This document shows, one piece after another, positions 50,284-59,046 of a DNA stretch of 64,000 nucleotides. The stretch is from Thiothrix fructosivorans (GTDB lineage: Bacteria; Pseudomonadota; Gammaproteobacteria; Thiotrichales; Thiotrichaceae). Numbering within the stretch: position 1 is the stretch's first letter; every line of letters starts with the position of its first letter. The stretch covers positions 1,302,001-1,366,000 of the forward strand of contig NZ_JAFMPM010000008.1 in NCBI RefSeq assembly GCF_017349355.1, given 5' to 3'. A model generated the notes under the pieces. It saw only the letters and a list, made by a program, of their open reading frames with translations, was not told where the DNA came from and did not search any database. A program made the translations under genes and the position numbers.

Positions 50284-51599
50284 ACAAGCTATCACGCCGT
50301 GATTTCATCAGGACTGCTGGTGGTTTCACCCTACTATCGGCTTACGGTTTCCCGCTGTTCGCCTCGACAGCGGAAAGCACAGCATCGGCAGCGGCTCCGG
50401 CAACACCTGCCGCCACCAAAGCGCGGGTCATTGTCATTGGCGGCGGTTACGGCGGCACAATTGCTGCCAAATACATCCGTATGGCTGACCCGGCTATCGA
50501 AGTGACCCTGATTGAAAAACATGCGGAATTCATTTCCTGCCCACTCAGCAACGAAGTATTGTCCGGTGAACGTGACCTCAAATCGCTGACCTTCAACTAC
50601 AAGGGGCTGGAAGCACACGGGGTGAAAGTCGTCATTGCCGAAGTGACCGCCATTGACCCAGTGAAAAAGTCAGTCACTGCTGGAGGTCAGGAATTGGCCT
50701 ATGACAAACTGGTGGTCTCCCCCGGTGTCGATTACAAATGGGACAGCATTCAAGGGCACAGCGCCGAATTAGCGGAAAGCAAAATACCCCATGCTTGGAA
50801 AGCAGGCGCACAAACCGCGCTGCTGCGTAAGCAGATCGAAGGCATGAAGGATGGCGGCAAGGTCATTATTACCGCCCCACCTGACCCGTTCCGTTGCCCG
50901 CCGGGGCCGTATGAACGCGCCGCACAAATTGCCAGTTACCTCAAACACCACAAGCCCAAATCCAAAGTTATTATCCTTGACGACAAGGCGGGTTTTTCTA
51001 AGCAAAGCCTGTTTACCCAAGGCTGGCAAATGCACTACGGCGACATGATCGAGTGGGTTTCCGGTGAACAGGGTGGCAAAATCAGCGCAGTCAACCCGGA
51101 TGCAATGACCGTAACGGGCGAACTGGAAGATTTCAGTGCGGACGTCATCAATATCATTCCACCGCAAAAAGCCGGGCCGATTGCCTTCGCTGCTGGGCTG
51201 ACCAATGAGAGCGGCTGGTGTCCGGTGGATCAGCGTACCTTTGAATCCACCATCCACAAGGATGTGTACGTGATCGGCGATGCGTGTATTGCAGGCAAAA
51301 TGCCCAAGTCCGGCTATGCCGCCAACTCGCATGGCAAGGTGTGCGCTGCCGCAATCGCGGCATCCGTCAATGGAACGCCAATCCCCGAACCTTCTTACGT
51401 CAACACTTGTTACAGCGTCATTGCACCGAATCATGGTATTTCGGTGGCAGCCGTCTACCGGCTGGAAGGGAAAGAGATCGTTCCCGTACCGGATTCCGGC
51501 GGAATTTCACCGTTGGGCGCATCCGAACGCGATCGGGCGCTGGAGGCTGAGTATGCCTACAGTTGGTTGAAAAACATTACCTCCGACATGTTCGGGTAA
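50280..51599 (+). CDS. fccB: flavocytochrome c sulfide dehydrogenase, flavoprotein subunit
   Basis: 439 residues. A Tat signal (SRRDFIRTAGGF), an FAD-binding Rossmann motif (ARVIVIGGGYGGTIAAKYI), redox-active Cys in FISCPLSNEVLSG, a second nucleotide-binding region, and VYVIGDACIAGKMPKSGYAANSHGK with a second FAD-binding motif. The FCSD C-terminal domain follows (NTCYSVIAPNHGISVAAVYR). It oxidises sulfide in the periplasm. The start at 50280 overlaps fccA; an upstream open frame inside fccA is rejected. Confidence 0.95.
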   Translation: MNKLSRRDFIRTAGGFTLLSAYGFPLFASTAESTASAAAPATPAATKARVIVIGGGYGGTIAAKYIRMADPAIEVTLIEKHAEFISCPLSNEVLSGERDLKSLTFNYKGLEAHGVKVVIAEVTAIDPVKKSVTAGGQELAYDKLVVSPGVDYKWDSIQGHSAELAESKIPHAWKAGAQTALLRKQIEGMKDGGKVIITAPPDPFRCPPGPYERAAQIASYLKHHKPKSKVIILDDKAGFSKQSLFTQGWQMHYGDMIEWVSGEQGGKISAVNPDAMTVTGELEDFSADVINIIPPQKAGPIAFAAGLTNESGWCPVDQRTFESTIHKDVYVIGDACIAGKMPKSGYAANSHGKVCAAAIAASVNGTPIPEPSYVNTCYSVIAPNHGISVAAVYRLEGKEIVPVPDSGGISPLGASERDRALEAEYAYSWLKNITSDMFG

Positions 51600-51613
51600 G
51601 CAAAGGGAAGCAT

Positions 51614-52216
51614 ATGCGGCTGGATGTTGTAGGTCTTCATTGCACACGCGGTTATCGCTCCCTGTTCAGCGAACTGGCATTTACGCTGGAAGCTGGGCAG
51701 TTGTTGCTGGTGGAAGGCCACAATGGCAGCGGCAAAACCACTCTGCTGAAAACACTGGCGGGATTACGCGAACCGGATGCTGGGCAGGTGTTGTGGGAAC
51801 AACAGCAACCGATTGTGTGGTTGGGACATTCCAACGGTATCAAGGATGATCTGACGGCGTTGGAGAATTTGCAGATGATGCAGGTAATGGCAGGTGCTGA
51901 TTCTCTTCTTCGTAGAGACGCAAAATCTTGCATCTCTACCTTGGAGCGGATGGGATTGGCGGGTAACGGGCATCGTTTCCCGCGCCATTTTTCGGCGGGG
52001 ATGAAACGTCGCCTTGCCCTGTGTCGCTTGCTGCTGTCCAGCGCCTGCCTGTGGATTCTGGATGAACCGCAGGCGGCTTTGGATAAAGCGGGTATCCAGT
52101 TGTTTGAAGCGTTGTTGGCGGAACATTTAGCACAAGGGGGAAGTGCCATTATGACCTCTCATCATCATGTTGGGCTGCAAGGCTCGCACATCCAGCGTTT
52201 GCTGCTGGCGGCTTGA
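51614..52216 (+). CDS. ccmA: heme exporter ATP-binding protein CcmA
   Basis: 200 residues. Walker A GHNGSGKTTLLK, signature FSAGMKRRLALCRL, Walker B LWILDEPQAALD. With CcmB it energises release of holo-CcmE. Residues about 97-112 (DSLLRRDAKSCISTLE) are encoded partly by a 28-bp palindrome at 51912-51939 that looks like an in-frame insertion between the Q-loop and signature. First of nine ccm genes, 14 nt after fccB. Confidence 0.94.
   Translation: MRLDVVGLHCTRGYRSLFSELAFTLEAGQLLLVEGHNGSGKTTLLKTLAGLREPDAGQVLWEQQQPIVWLGHSNGIKDDLTALENLQMMQVMAGADSLLRRDAKSCISTLERMGLAGNGHRFPRHFSAGMKRRLALCRLLLSSACLWILDEPQAALDKAGIQLFEALLAEHLAQGGSAIMTSHHHVGLQGSHIQRLLLAA
51912..51939. repeat. palindromic repeat inserted in ccmA
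   Basis: Arms GTAGAGACGCAA and TTGCATCTCTAC (one mismatch) around AATC. Palindromes of the form GTAGAGACG...CGTCTCTAC are known as dispersed repeats in several bacteria. Here it is translated as part of CcmA without breaking the frame. Confidence 0.65.
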
Positions 52217-52893
52217 TGCACATAGCCAAGGCTTTCCTATCAGTATTAAAGCGGGATGTCACCGTAGCATTCCGGCATCGCAATGAAATCTTTAACCCCC
52301 TGCTATTTTTTTCGCTGGTGACGCTGCTGTTTCCGCTCGGTATTGGCCCTTCCCCCAAGTTGTTGCAAACCATTGCCCCCGGCATTTTGTGGGTGGCGGC
52401 GTTACTAGCAGCATTGCTGGCAGCCGATAACCTGTTTCGATCGGACTACGAAGACGGTACGTTGGAACAACTGGTGTTAAGCCCCCAGCCGTTATCGCTC
52501 ATGGTCACGGCGAAAGTGCTAGCACACTGGCTGGTTAGCGCCGTCCCCTTGCTGCTGCTGACACCGTTGCTGGCAGTGTCATTCGGGCTGGATGCGCCGA
52601 CGATTGGCGTTGCCTTGCTGACGCTGTTGTTGGGTACGCCAGTACTGAGTTTCGTCGGCGCAATTGGGGTGGCGCTGACGGTTAGCCTGAAACGCAGCGG
52701 CATGTTGTTGGCACTGTTGGTGTTACCGCTCTACGTCCCTGTGCTGATTTTTGGCAGTAACGCCATTGATACCGCTGCATCCGGGTTGCCGGTCAACGGG
52801 CAATTATACCTGCTGGCGGCAATGCTGGTGCTTGCGGTGACGCTAGCTCCGTTGGCGATTGCTGCGGCTTTGAAAATGAGTGTTTCGCAATGA
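52213..52893 (+). CDS. ccmB: heme exporter permease CcmB
   Basis: 226 residues, six predicted membrane helices. CcmB hallmarks are the N-terminal VLKRDVTVAFRHRNEIFNPLLFF and FRSDYEDGTLEQLVLSPQPL. It forms the CcmABCD complex. Overlaps ccmA and ccmC by 4 nt each. Confidence 0.95.
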   Translation: MMHIAKAFLSVLKRDVTVAFRHRNEIFNPLLFFSLVTLLFPLGIGPSPKLLQTIAPGILWVAALLAALLAADNLFRSDYEDGTLEQLVLSPQPLSLMVTAKVLAHWLVSAVPLLLLTPLLAVSFGLDAPTIGVALLTLLLGTPVLSFVGAIGVALTVSLKRSGMLLALLVLPLYVPVLIFGSNAIDTAASGLPVNGQLYLLAAMLVLAVTLAPLAIAAALKMSVSQ

Positions 52894-53687
52894 ATAGTAA
52901 TGCTTCACACGTTAATTCTGTTGCCATGAAAAACCCCGGTTTTTTCACCCGCTGGTTTCACCGCATGGCTTCCCCCGTCTGGTTCTATCAAATCTCCGGC
53001 AAGCTGCTACCGTGGCTGTGGGTACTGTTCGCGGTATTGCTGGTAACAGGTCTGTACGGCGGGTTGGTGACAGCCCCGGCGGATTACCAGCAGGGCGATT
53101 CCTTCCGCATTATCTATGTGCATGTTCCGGCGGCGTGGATGTCGATGTTTGTCTACATGGTGATGGCGGTCAGCGGTGCGATTGCGCTGATCTGGCGCAT
53201 GAAGCTCGCGGAAATGGTCATGGTCAGTTGTGCGCCAATCGGGGCAGGTTTTACTTTCATTGCGCTGGTGACAGGCTCGCTGTGGGGCAAACCCATGTGG
53301 GGTGCGTGGTGGGTGTGGGATGCCCGTTTGACGGCGGAACTGATCCTGTTGTTCCTGTATCTCGGTGTCATTGGCTTGTACAGCGCGATTGAGGACAAGC
53401 GCATGGCTTCGCGTGCCGTCGCCATTCTTGCGCTGGTCGGCATCGTCAATATTCCGATCATTCATTATTCGGTGGAGTGGTGGAATACCCTGCATCAGGG
53501 CGCGACAGTGACCAAGTTCGACAAGCCGTCCATCCACATCGACATGCTGATTCCATTGCTGTTGATGGCGGGTGCATTCAAGGTATTTTTTGCGATTAGC
53601 CTGTTGCTGCGTACCCGCAATGAGTTGCTGGAGCGTGAATTGCCCCGCCAGTGGGTGAAACAATTAGTGGAGGAAAAGGATGGCTGA
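52890..53687 (+). CDS. ccmC: heme trafficking protein CcmC
   Basis: 265 residues, six membrane helices. The tryptophan-rich WWD motif is WGAWWVWDARLTAELILLFLYLG, and periplasmic heme-ligand histidines flank it (YVHVPAAWMS, IHYSVEWWNTLHQG). It loads heme on CcmE. Overlaps ccmB by 4 nt and ccmD by 8 nt. Confidence 0.96.
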   Translation: MNSNASHVNSVAMKNPGFFTRWFHRMASPVWFYQISGKLLPWLWVLFAVLLVTGLYGGLVTAPADYQQGDSFRIIYVHVPAAWMSMFVYMVMAVSGAIALIWRMKLAEMVMVSCAPIGAGFTFIALVTGSLWGKPMWGAWWVWDARLTAELILLFLYLGVIGLYSAIEDKRMASRAVAILALVGIVNIPIIHYSVEWWNTLHQGATVTKFDKPSIHIDMLIPLLLMAGAFKVFFAISLLLRTRNELLERELPRQWVKQLVEEKDG

Positions 53688-53847
53688 GTTTTTCCACATG
53701 GGCGGTTATGCCCTGTATGTCTGGACTTCGTTCGGCATTGCGGCGGTGGTGTTGCTGTTGAATATTGTGTTGCCCTTGCAGCAGCATCGGGAAGTGTTGC
53801 GTAGGGCTGCGGATTTTCATGAACTGGAAGGGAGAACCAAACAATGA
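53680..53847 (+). CDS. ccmD: heme exporter small subunit CcmD
   Basis: 55 residues. MAEFFHMGGYALYVWTSFGI is the typical CcmD start, followed by one membrane helix and a charged tail (QQHREVLRRAA). It stabilises the CcmABCE complex. Overlaps ccmC and ccmE. Confidence 0.92.
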   Translation: MAEFFHMGGYALYVWTSFGIAAVVLLLNIVLPLQQHREVLRRAADFHELEGRTKQ

Positions 53848-54284
53848 CACCTGTCAGGAAAAAACGCTTGTTGCTGATCCTCGCGCTGGTTGCCGGGGTT
53901 GGGGTGGCGGCAACGTTGGTGTTGCAAGCCTTCAACCAGAACATGATGTTTTATTATGCGCCGAAAGAGGTCAAAGCTGGCAATGCCCCTGCTAACCATG
54001 ATTTCCGCGTCGGTGGATTGGTGGTCAAAGGCACGGTGAAGCGTGACCCCAATAATCTGGATGTGCATTTCGACATTACCGATATGACCGAAACCGTGAC
54101 GGTGAAATACACCGGCATCCTGCCCGACCTGTTCCGCGAAGGGCAAGGCATTATTGCGCGGGGCAGGCTGTTACCGAGTGGCGTGATCGAAGCGGCGGAA
54201 GTGCTGGCGAAACACGATGAAAATTACATGCCGCCGGAAGTCGCGGCCTCACTGCCACAAAAACCTGCCTCGGAGGCAAAATGA
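53844..54284 (+). CDS. ccmE: heme chaperone CcmE
   Basis: 146 residues with an N-terminal membrane anchor (RLLLILALVAGVGVAATLVL) and an OB-fold. The heme-binding motif is AKHDENYMPPE with the covalent His. It carries heme to CcmFH. Confidence 0.95.
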   Translation: MTPVRKKRLLLILALVAGVGVAATLVLQAFNQNMMFYYAPKEVKAGNAPANHDFRVGGLVVKGTVKRDPNNLDVHFDITDMTETVTVKYTGILPDLFREGQGIIARGRLLPSGVIEAAEVLAKHDENYMPPEVAASLPQKPASEAK

Positions 54285-56194
54285 TTCCTGAAATTGGCCA
54301 TTTTGCCCTGATTTTGGCGCTGGTGGTGGCGGTGGTGCAAACCGCTGTGCCGTTGCTGGGCAGTGCCTTGGGTAATCCGCGTTGGATTGGCTTGGCAAAA
54401 CCTGCCACGCGGTTGCAATTGCTGTTCATGGTGATTGCCTATGCTTGCCTGACTTACGCCTTCATTACCCACGATTTTTCGGTGAAGTATGTGGCGAGTA
54501 ATTCGCATACCACCATGCCCTTGCTGTACCGCGTTTCTGGGGTGTGGGGGGCGCATGAAGGTTCGTTGCTGTTGTGGGCGTTGATCCTGAGTTTGTGGGC
54601 GGTGTCGGTGTCGGTGTTTAGTCGCAGCATTCCGGCAGTGATGCTGGCGCGGGTGCTGGGGGTAATGGGTTTTGTAGCGGTGGGTTTTTTGCTGTTTTTG
54701 TTGGTGACTTCCAACCCGTTTGAACGCTTGCTGCCTGCTCCTGCGGATGGGCGCAGTTTGAATCCGTTGTTGCAAGACCCCGGTTTGGCGATTCATCCGC
54801 CGATGTTGTACATGGGTTATGTGGGCTTTTCGGTGGCGTTTGCGTTTGCGGTGGCGGCAATGCTGGGCGGCAAGTTGGATGCCGCCTGGACGCGCTGGGT
54901 ACGCCCCTGGACGAATATTGCGTGGATGTTCCTGACGCTGGGGATTGCGCTGGGTAGCTGGTGGGCGTATTACGAACTTGGCTGGGGTGGCTGGTGGTTC
55001 TGGGATCCGGTGGAAAATGCGTCGTTGATGCCCTGGTTGGTGGGGACTGCCTTGATCCATTCGCTGGCGGTGAGTGAAAAGCGCGGAGCGTTCAAGGCGT
55101 GGACGGTGTTGCTGGCAGTGTTTGCGTTTTCACTGAGTTTGCTGGGAACGTTTCTGGTGCGTTCTGGGGTGCTGACATCGGTACATGCGTTTGCCAGCGA
55201 TCCGGGACGGGGGTTGTTTATCCTGCTGTTTTTGGTGACGGTGGTGGGGTTGTCGCTGACCTTGTATGCGTTCCGGGCGAAACAGTTTACCTCCAACGTG
55301 AGCTTCCAGTTATTTTCGCGGGAAACGGGTTTGCTGCTGAATAACGTGATTCTGGTGGTGATGGCTGCGACTATTTTGCTGGGTACGCTGTATCCGCTGG
55401 TGATGGATGCATTGGGGATTGGCAAGATTTCGGTGGGGCCGCCGTATTTCAATAGCGTGATTGTACCGCTGGGAATTCCGTTGGTAATGGTGATGGGGCT
55501 GGGAGTGTTGTTGCGCTGGAAACGCGACAGCATCAGCCGTTTGGGGACTGATTTGATTCTACTGGTGATTGTGGCACTGGGGGTTGGTTTGCTGTTTTCC
55601 CTGCTGTTGCGTTATGACTGGGAAGTCATGGCAGCGGTTGGTTTAGTGATGGCGATGTGGATTGCGGCGACGACCGTTTTCTCGGCATGGCGACAGAAAC
55701 GCACGGCTTCGGTGTGGGGCGCGGCTTTGGCGCATACCGGTATGGCGATCACCATTATTGGTATTAGCCTTACATCCCTGTACAGCAGCGAAAAGGATGT
55801 GCGCCTGAGTGCTGGGCAGCAGTACCAAATGGCAGGGTATGCATTCCAGTTTCAAGGGGTGAAGAAGGTTTCCGAGACGGCGTTTGATGCGTATCAGGGT
55901 ACGGTGGACATTACCCGTGACGGGCAGCCAGTCAGTCACATGGAACCGCAAAAGCGGGTGTACAAGGTGCAAACCATGCCGATGACCGAAGCGGGGATTG
56001 ATGCCGGATTGTTCCGTGATTTGTTTGTGGCGTTGGGCGAACCGCTGGAAGGTGGGGCGTGGAGCTTGCGTTTGTACCATAAGCCGTTCATCCGCTGGAT
56101 TTGGCTGGGTGGGATTTTCATGGCAGTCGGTGGGCTGTTGGCGGCGACTGACCGGCGTTATCGCTTGAAGTTGCGGAGGGCTGGCAATGCTTAA
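54281..56194 (+). CDS. ccmF: cytochrome c heme lyase subunit CcmF
   Basis: 637 residues, about 15 membrane helices. The WWD motif is GWGGWWFWDPVENASLMPW, and heme-ligand His residues are in the GAHEGS and ALIHSLAVSEKRGAFKAW segments. It attaches heme to apocytochromes with CcmH. Overlaps ccmE by 4 nt and ccmG by 8 nt. Confidence 0.96.
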   Translation: MIPEIGHFALILALVVAVVQTAVPLLGSALGNPRWIGLAKPATRLQLLFMVIAYACLTYAFITHDFSVKYVASNSHTTMPLLYRVSGVWGAHEGSLLLWALILSLWAVSVSVFSRSIPAVMLARVLGVMGFVAVGFLLFLLVTSNPFERLLPAPADGRSLNPLLQDPGLAIHPPMLYMGYVGFSVAFAFAVAAMLGGKLDAAWTRWVRPWTNIAWMFLTLGIALGSWWAYYELGWGGWWFWDPVENASLMPWLVGTALIHSLAVSEKRGAFKAWTVLLAVFAFSLSLLGTFLVRSGVLTSVHAFASDPGRGLFILLFLVTVVGLSLTLYAFRAKQFTSNVSFQLFSRETGLLLNNVILVVMAATILLGTLYPLVMDALGIGKISVGPPYFNSVIVPLGIPLVMVMGLGVLLRWKRDSISRLGTDLILLVIVALGVGLLFSLLLRYDWEVMAAVGLVMAMWIAATTVFSAWRQKRTASVWGAALAHTGMAITIIGISLTSLYSSEKDVRLSAGQQYQMAGYAFQFQGVKKVSETAFDAYQGTVDITRDGQPVSHMEPQKRVYKVQTMPMTEAGIDAGLFRDLFVALGEPLEGGAWSLRLYHKPFIRWIWLGGIFMAVGGLLAATDRRYRLKLRRAGNA

Positions 56195-56720
56195 GTATTT
56201 CGTGCCATTAGGTGGGTTTTTGTTGCTGGTGGCTTTGCTGGCAGCCGGTTTGAAACTTGATCCACGTGAAGTGCCATCCCCTTTCATTGGCAGGCAAGCC
56301 CCCGCATTTGAAGCGAATCAGTTGGAAGCAGCAGGTATGCTTGCCAGCACTTCACTCAAGGGTGATGTCTGGTTGCTGAATGTGTGGGCATCTTGGTGCG
56401 GGGAATGCCAGCGTGAACATGCCGTACTGACCGAGCTGATAAAGGGGCAAAATCTCAAGGCAGTGGGCTTGAATTACAAAGATGTGTCTGCCGATGCCAA
56501 ACGCTGGATTGCTCAATTCGGCAACCCGTTTACCCAGATTATCACTGACCCACAAGGCAAAATCGGGCTGGAATGGGGGGTGTATGGCACGCCGGAAACC
56601 TTCATTATCGACCAGCAGGGGATTATTCGTTACAAGCACATCGGCCCGATGAACCAGAAGGCTGTGACGGAAAAAATCCTGCCATTGCTGGCGGAATTGC
56701 GTAAGGAGGCTGGGCAATGA
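56187..56720 (+). CDS. ccmG: thiol:disulfide oxidoreductase CcmG/DsbE
   Basis: 177 residues, membrane-anchored periplasmic thioredoxin. The active site is WASWCGECQREH, with the acidic Glu typical of CcmG, and cis-proline in GVYGTPETFIID. It reduces apocytochrome CxxCH thiols before heme attachment. Confidence 0.95.
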   Translation: MLKYFVPLGGFLLLVALLAAGLKLDPREVPSPFIGRQAPAFEANQLEAAGMLASTSLKGDVWLLNVWASWCGECQREHAVLTELIKGQNLKAVGLNYKDVSADAKRWIAQFGNPFTQIITDPQGKIGLEWGVYGTPETFIIDQQGIIRYKHIGPMNQKAVTEKILPLLAELRKEAGQ

Positions 56721-57172
56721 GAGCGTTTTTATTTGCAGTAATATGGCTGTTTGCATCCAGCAGTATGGCAAGCATTGAAGTACATACCTTCCAGACACCG
56801 CAACAGGAGGCTCTCTACAATGAGATGATTGCGGAACTACGTTGCCTCGTCTGCCAAAACCAGAATCTGGCGGATTCCAATTCCGCGTTGGCACAGGATT
56901 TGCGTGGCAAGACTTACGAACTGGTGATGGCGGGGTCTTCGCGTGACGCGATTATCGACTTTATGGTGACACGCTACGGCGATTTCGTGCTGTATAAACC
57001 ACCCGTCAAGCAAAGCACCTTGCTGTTGTGGCTGGGGCCGTTGCTGTTTTTCTTGGTGGGGCTGGGGGTATTGTTTGCTTTCCTGCGGGGGAAAACACGT
57101 CAGACCAGCGAACCCTTGTCAGATGCCGATCATCAACGTGCCGCACAACTGCTTGCAAAGGATAAACCATGA
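56717..57172 (+). CDS. ccmH: cytochrome c maturation protein CcmH
   Basis: 151 residues. A signal peptide, the redox motif LRCLVCQNQNLADSNS, then one membrane helix (LLLWLGPLLFFLVGLGVLFAFL). Works with CcmG and CcmF. The E. coli-like TPR portion is encoded separately as ccmI next to it. Confidence 0.95.
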   Translation: MRAFLFAVIWLFASSSMASIEVHTFQTPQQEALYNEMIAELRCLVCQNQNLADSNSALAQDLRGKTYELVMAGSSRDAIIDFMVTRYGDFVLYKPPVKQSTLLLWLGPLLFFLVGLGVLFAFLRGKTRQTSEPLSDADHQRAAQLLAKDKP

Positions 57173-58023
57173 CATTTTGGATGATTGTTTTTCTGCTGGT
57201 GGTGTTAACAGTGGCGGGTTTGCTCATACCGTTGTTACGCCAATCCAAGGTACAAGCAGAGGTGGAGCGCAATGCCCAGAATATCCAGATTGCCCGCGAA
57301 CAATTGGCTGATTTGGAACGCATGAATGTCGCCGGAGAGCTGGATGCTGCCGAATACCACAGTGCTAAACAGGAGCTGGAACGTACCCTGTTGGATGATG
57401 TGCAAACGGGTGAGAGCCGCGTGCCTGCCCGCCAACACCTGTCACCACTATGGACGGCGATGGTCATCGGCTTGTTTGTACCTGTCGCGGCTTTCGGTTT
57501 GTATGGCTGGCTGGGTACGCCCGAAGCCCTGCAAGTGGTGGCACAGGAACAAGGCTTGCCAGCGGATCATCCGCCGATGGATGCTGGTCAGCAGCAAGCC
57601 CCCGATATTGGCAAAATGGTGGAAGGTTTGCGCAAAAAACTGGATGCCAACCCCAATAACCCGGAAGGCTGGAATATGCTGGGGCGTTCCTACATGAACA
57701 TGGAACGCTTTACGGATGCTGCAAACGCCTACCGCAAGCTCAACGAATTGCAGCCGGATAATGTGGATGTCATGCTGCTGTTTGCCGACGCGTTGGCGAT
57801 GGGTAATGACGGCAAAGTCACTGGTGAGGCTGAAACCCTCGCACTCAAAGCCTTGGCAAAAGCGCCCAAGAACGTGACGGCGTTATGGTTGGCGGGGCTA
57901 GGGGCAGCGGAAAAGGGAGATAAGACCAACGCCTTGCAACACTGGAATACCTTGCTACCGTTATTGGCGGATAGCCCTGCGGAACAATCTGAGGTGAAAA
58001 AGCTGATTCAGCAGTTGCAGTAA
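57169..58023 (+). CDS. ccmI: cytochrome c maturation TPR protein CcmI
   Basis: 284 residues. Two N-terminal membrane helices (MIVFLLVVLTVAGLLIPLL; MVIGLFVPVAAFGLYGWLG) surround a cytoplasmic leucine-zipper-like loop, followed by a periplasmic TPR domain (NPEGWNMLGRSYMNMERFTDA, ALAKAPKNVTALWLAGLGAAEKG). It delivers apocytochromes to CcmFH. Last gene of the ccm run; the next gene is convergent. Confidence 0.93.
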   Translation: MTFWMIVFLLVVLTVAGLLIPLLRQSKVQAEVERNAQNIQIAREQLADLERMNVAGELDAAEYHSAKQELERTLLDDVQTGESRVPARQHLSPLWTAMVIGLFVPVAAFGLYGWLGTPEALQVVAQEQGLPADHPPMDAGQQQAPDIGKMVEGLRKKLDANPNNPEGWNMLGRSYMNMERFTDAANAYRKLNELQPDNVDVMLLFADALAMGNDGKVTGEAETLALKALAKAPKNVTALWLAGLGAAEKGDKTNALQHWNTLLPLLADSPAEQSEVKKLIQQLQ

Positions 58024-58029
58024 TCAGTG

Positions 58030-59046
58030 TCATTTTGCACAAAATCTTGCGCGTTCCATGGCCTGTAGCTGAAGGCGTAAGTTATCCGCTGTACCGTAAT
58101 GCTGTTCCCAGCATGTTAACCATTGCGCCACACTGAGATTTTCTGCCCAACTGTGGGCAATAGCACACTCACGCATCGCTTTTTGTACCATGTATGGGGA
58201 ATCTGGTGTTTGTAATGCCCGTAAAATACGGCGTTTACTGCGCCACTGCCGCCCGTGTTTTCCAGCCAGCTTTACGCTAAACCATAGGCTTGCCAACAAT
58301 GCCAGCAGACTAAACACACCCATTACACCACGCCAAATCCAACCCAATACCCACTGGCGTGGTGGCGTGTATTGCCTGTGTTCCAAACGTGCCGTTTCAG
58401 GGTCAAACCAATGCCATTTCAAGGTTGGCAAATCCAGCCGTCCGCTGCTTTGCGGCTTGAAGGGGATGTGGTATTCGAGTCGGTATTGCCCGCCGTCACT
58501 GGCAGGTTTGTCAACTTTCGCAGGGAATAATTCCACTCCGCTGCTGCGCATTTGTTTGAGAATCGGTGGGAATTGTGCGGTTGTCACCTCGTTGCTGTGC
58601 AAACGGATGTGCCAATACGCCAGATGCCCCGGTTGCAACACACCGCTGGGTTCGATGTGCGATTCAATCTCGACATTACCGACGGGGATGGTTGGCGGCA
58701 AATACGGGGGCAGGGCTTGCACGTCCAGCGTTTGCACGGGCGGTTGCCATTGCGCCGCATCCCGTCCGTTGAGGTTGTAGCGGATGGTGGGAAGTCTGAT
58801 AGTTTGCTTGCCGGGAGTATGGGCGGACAATTGCCAGCTCAGGCGCAGTATACGTTTGCCATCGGGATTTGCTTCATTGGTGGCAGGCAGGGCTTGCACA
58901 TCGACACCTTCGATGCGCGGTAAGCTGGCTTCGAGCGTGGCGAAACGGTCGGTGGACTGCACTTCTACGGTCAATGTGGTGCGTTCGCGCTGCCAAACTT
59001 GCACGTCTTCGAGTTGAATTGTCCACGGCAAATCGGCGGCTACCAC
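58030..59046 (-). CDS. BatD-like protein
   Basis: 338 residues with repeated beta-sandwich segments (RERTTLTVEVQSTDRFATLEASLP, LAYWHIRLHSNEVT), one membrane helix at about residue 240 (GVMGVFSLLALLASLWFSVKL) and a cytoplasmic tail. It is last in the Bat set. The GTG start overlaps the preceding TPR frame, and no signal peptide is encoded, although BatD proteins normally have one. Convergent with ccmI. Confidence 0.8.
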   Translation of the reverse strand: MVAADLPWTIQLEDVQVWQRERTTLTVEVQSTDRFATLEASLPRIEGVDVQALPATNEANPDGKRILRLSWQLSAHTPGKQTIRLPTIRYNLNGRDAAQWQPPVQTLDVQALPPYLPPTIPVGNVEIESHIEPSGVLQPGHLAYWHIRLHSNEVTTAQFPPILKQMRSSGVELFPAKVDKPASDGGQYRLEYHIPFKPQSSGRLDLPTLKWHWFDPETARLEHRQYTPPRQWVLGWIWRGVMGVFSLLALLASLWFSVKLAGKHGRQWRSKRRILRALQTPDSPYMVQKAMRECAIAHSWAENLSVAQWLTCWEQHYGTADNLRLQLQAMERARFCAK

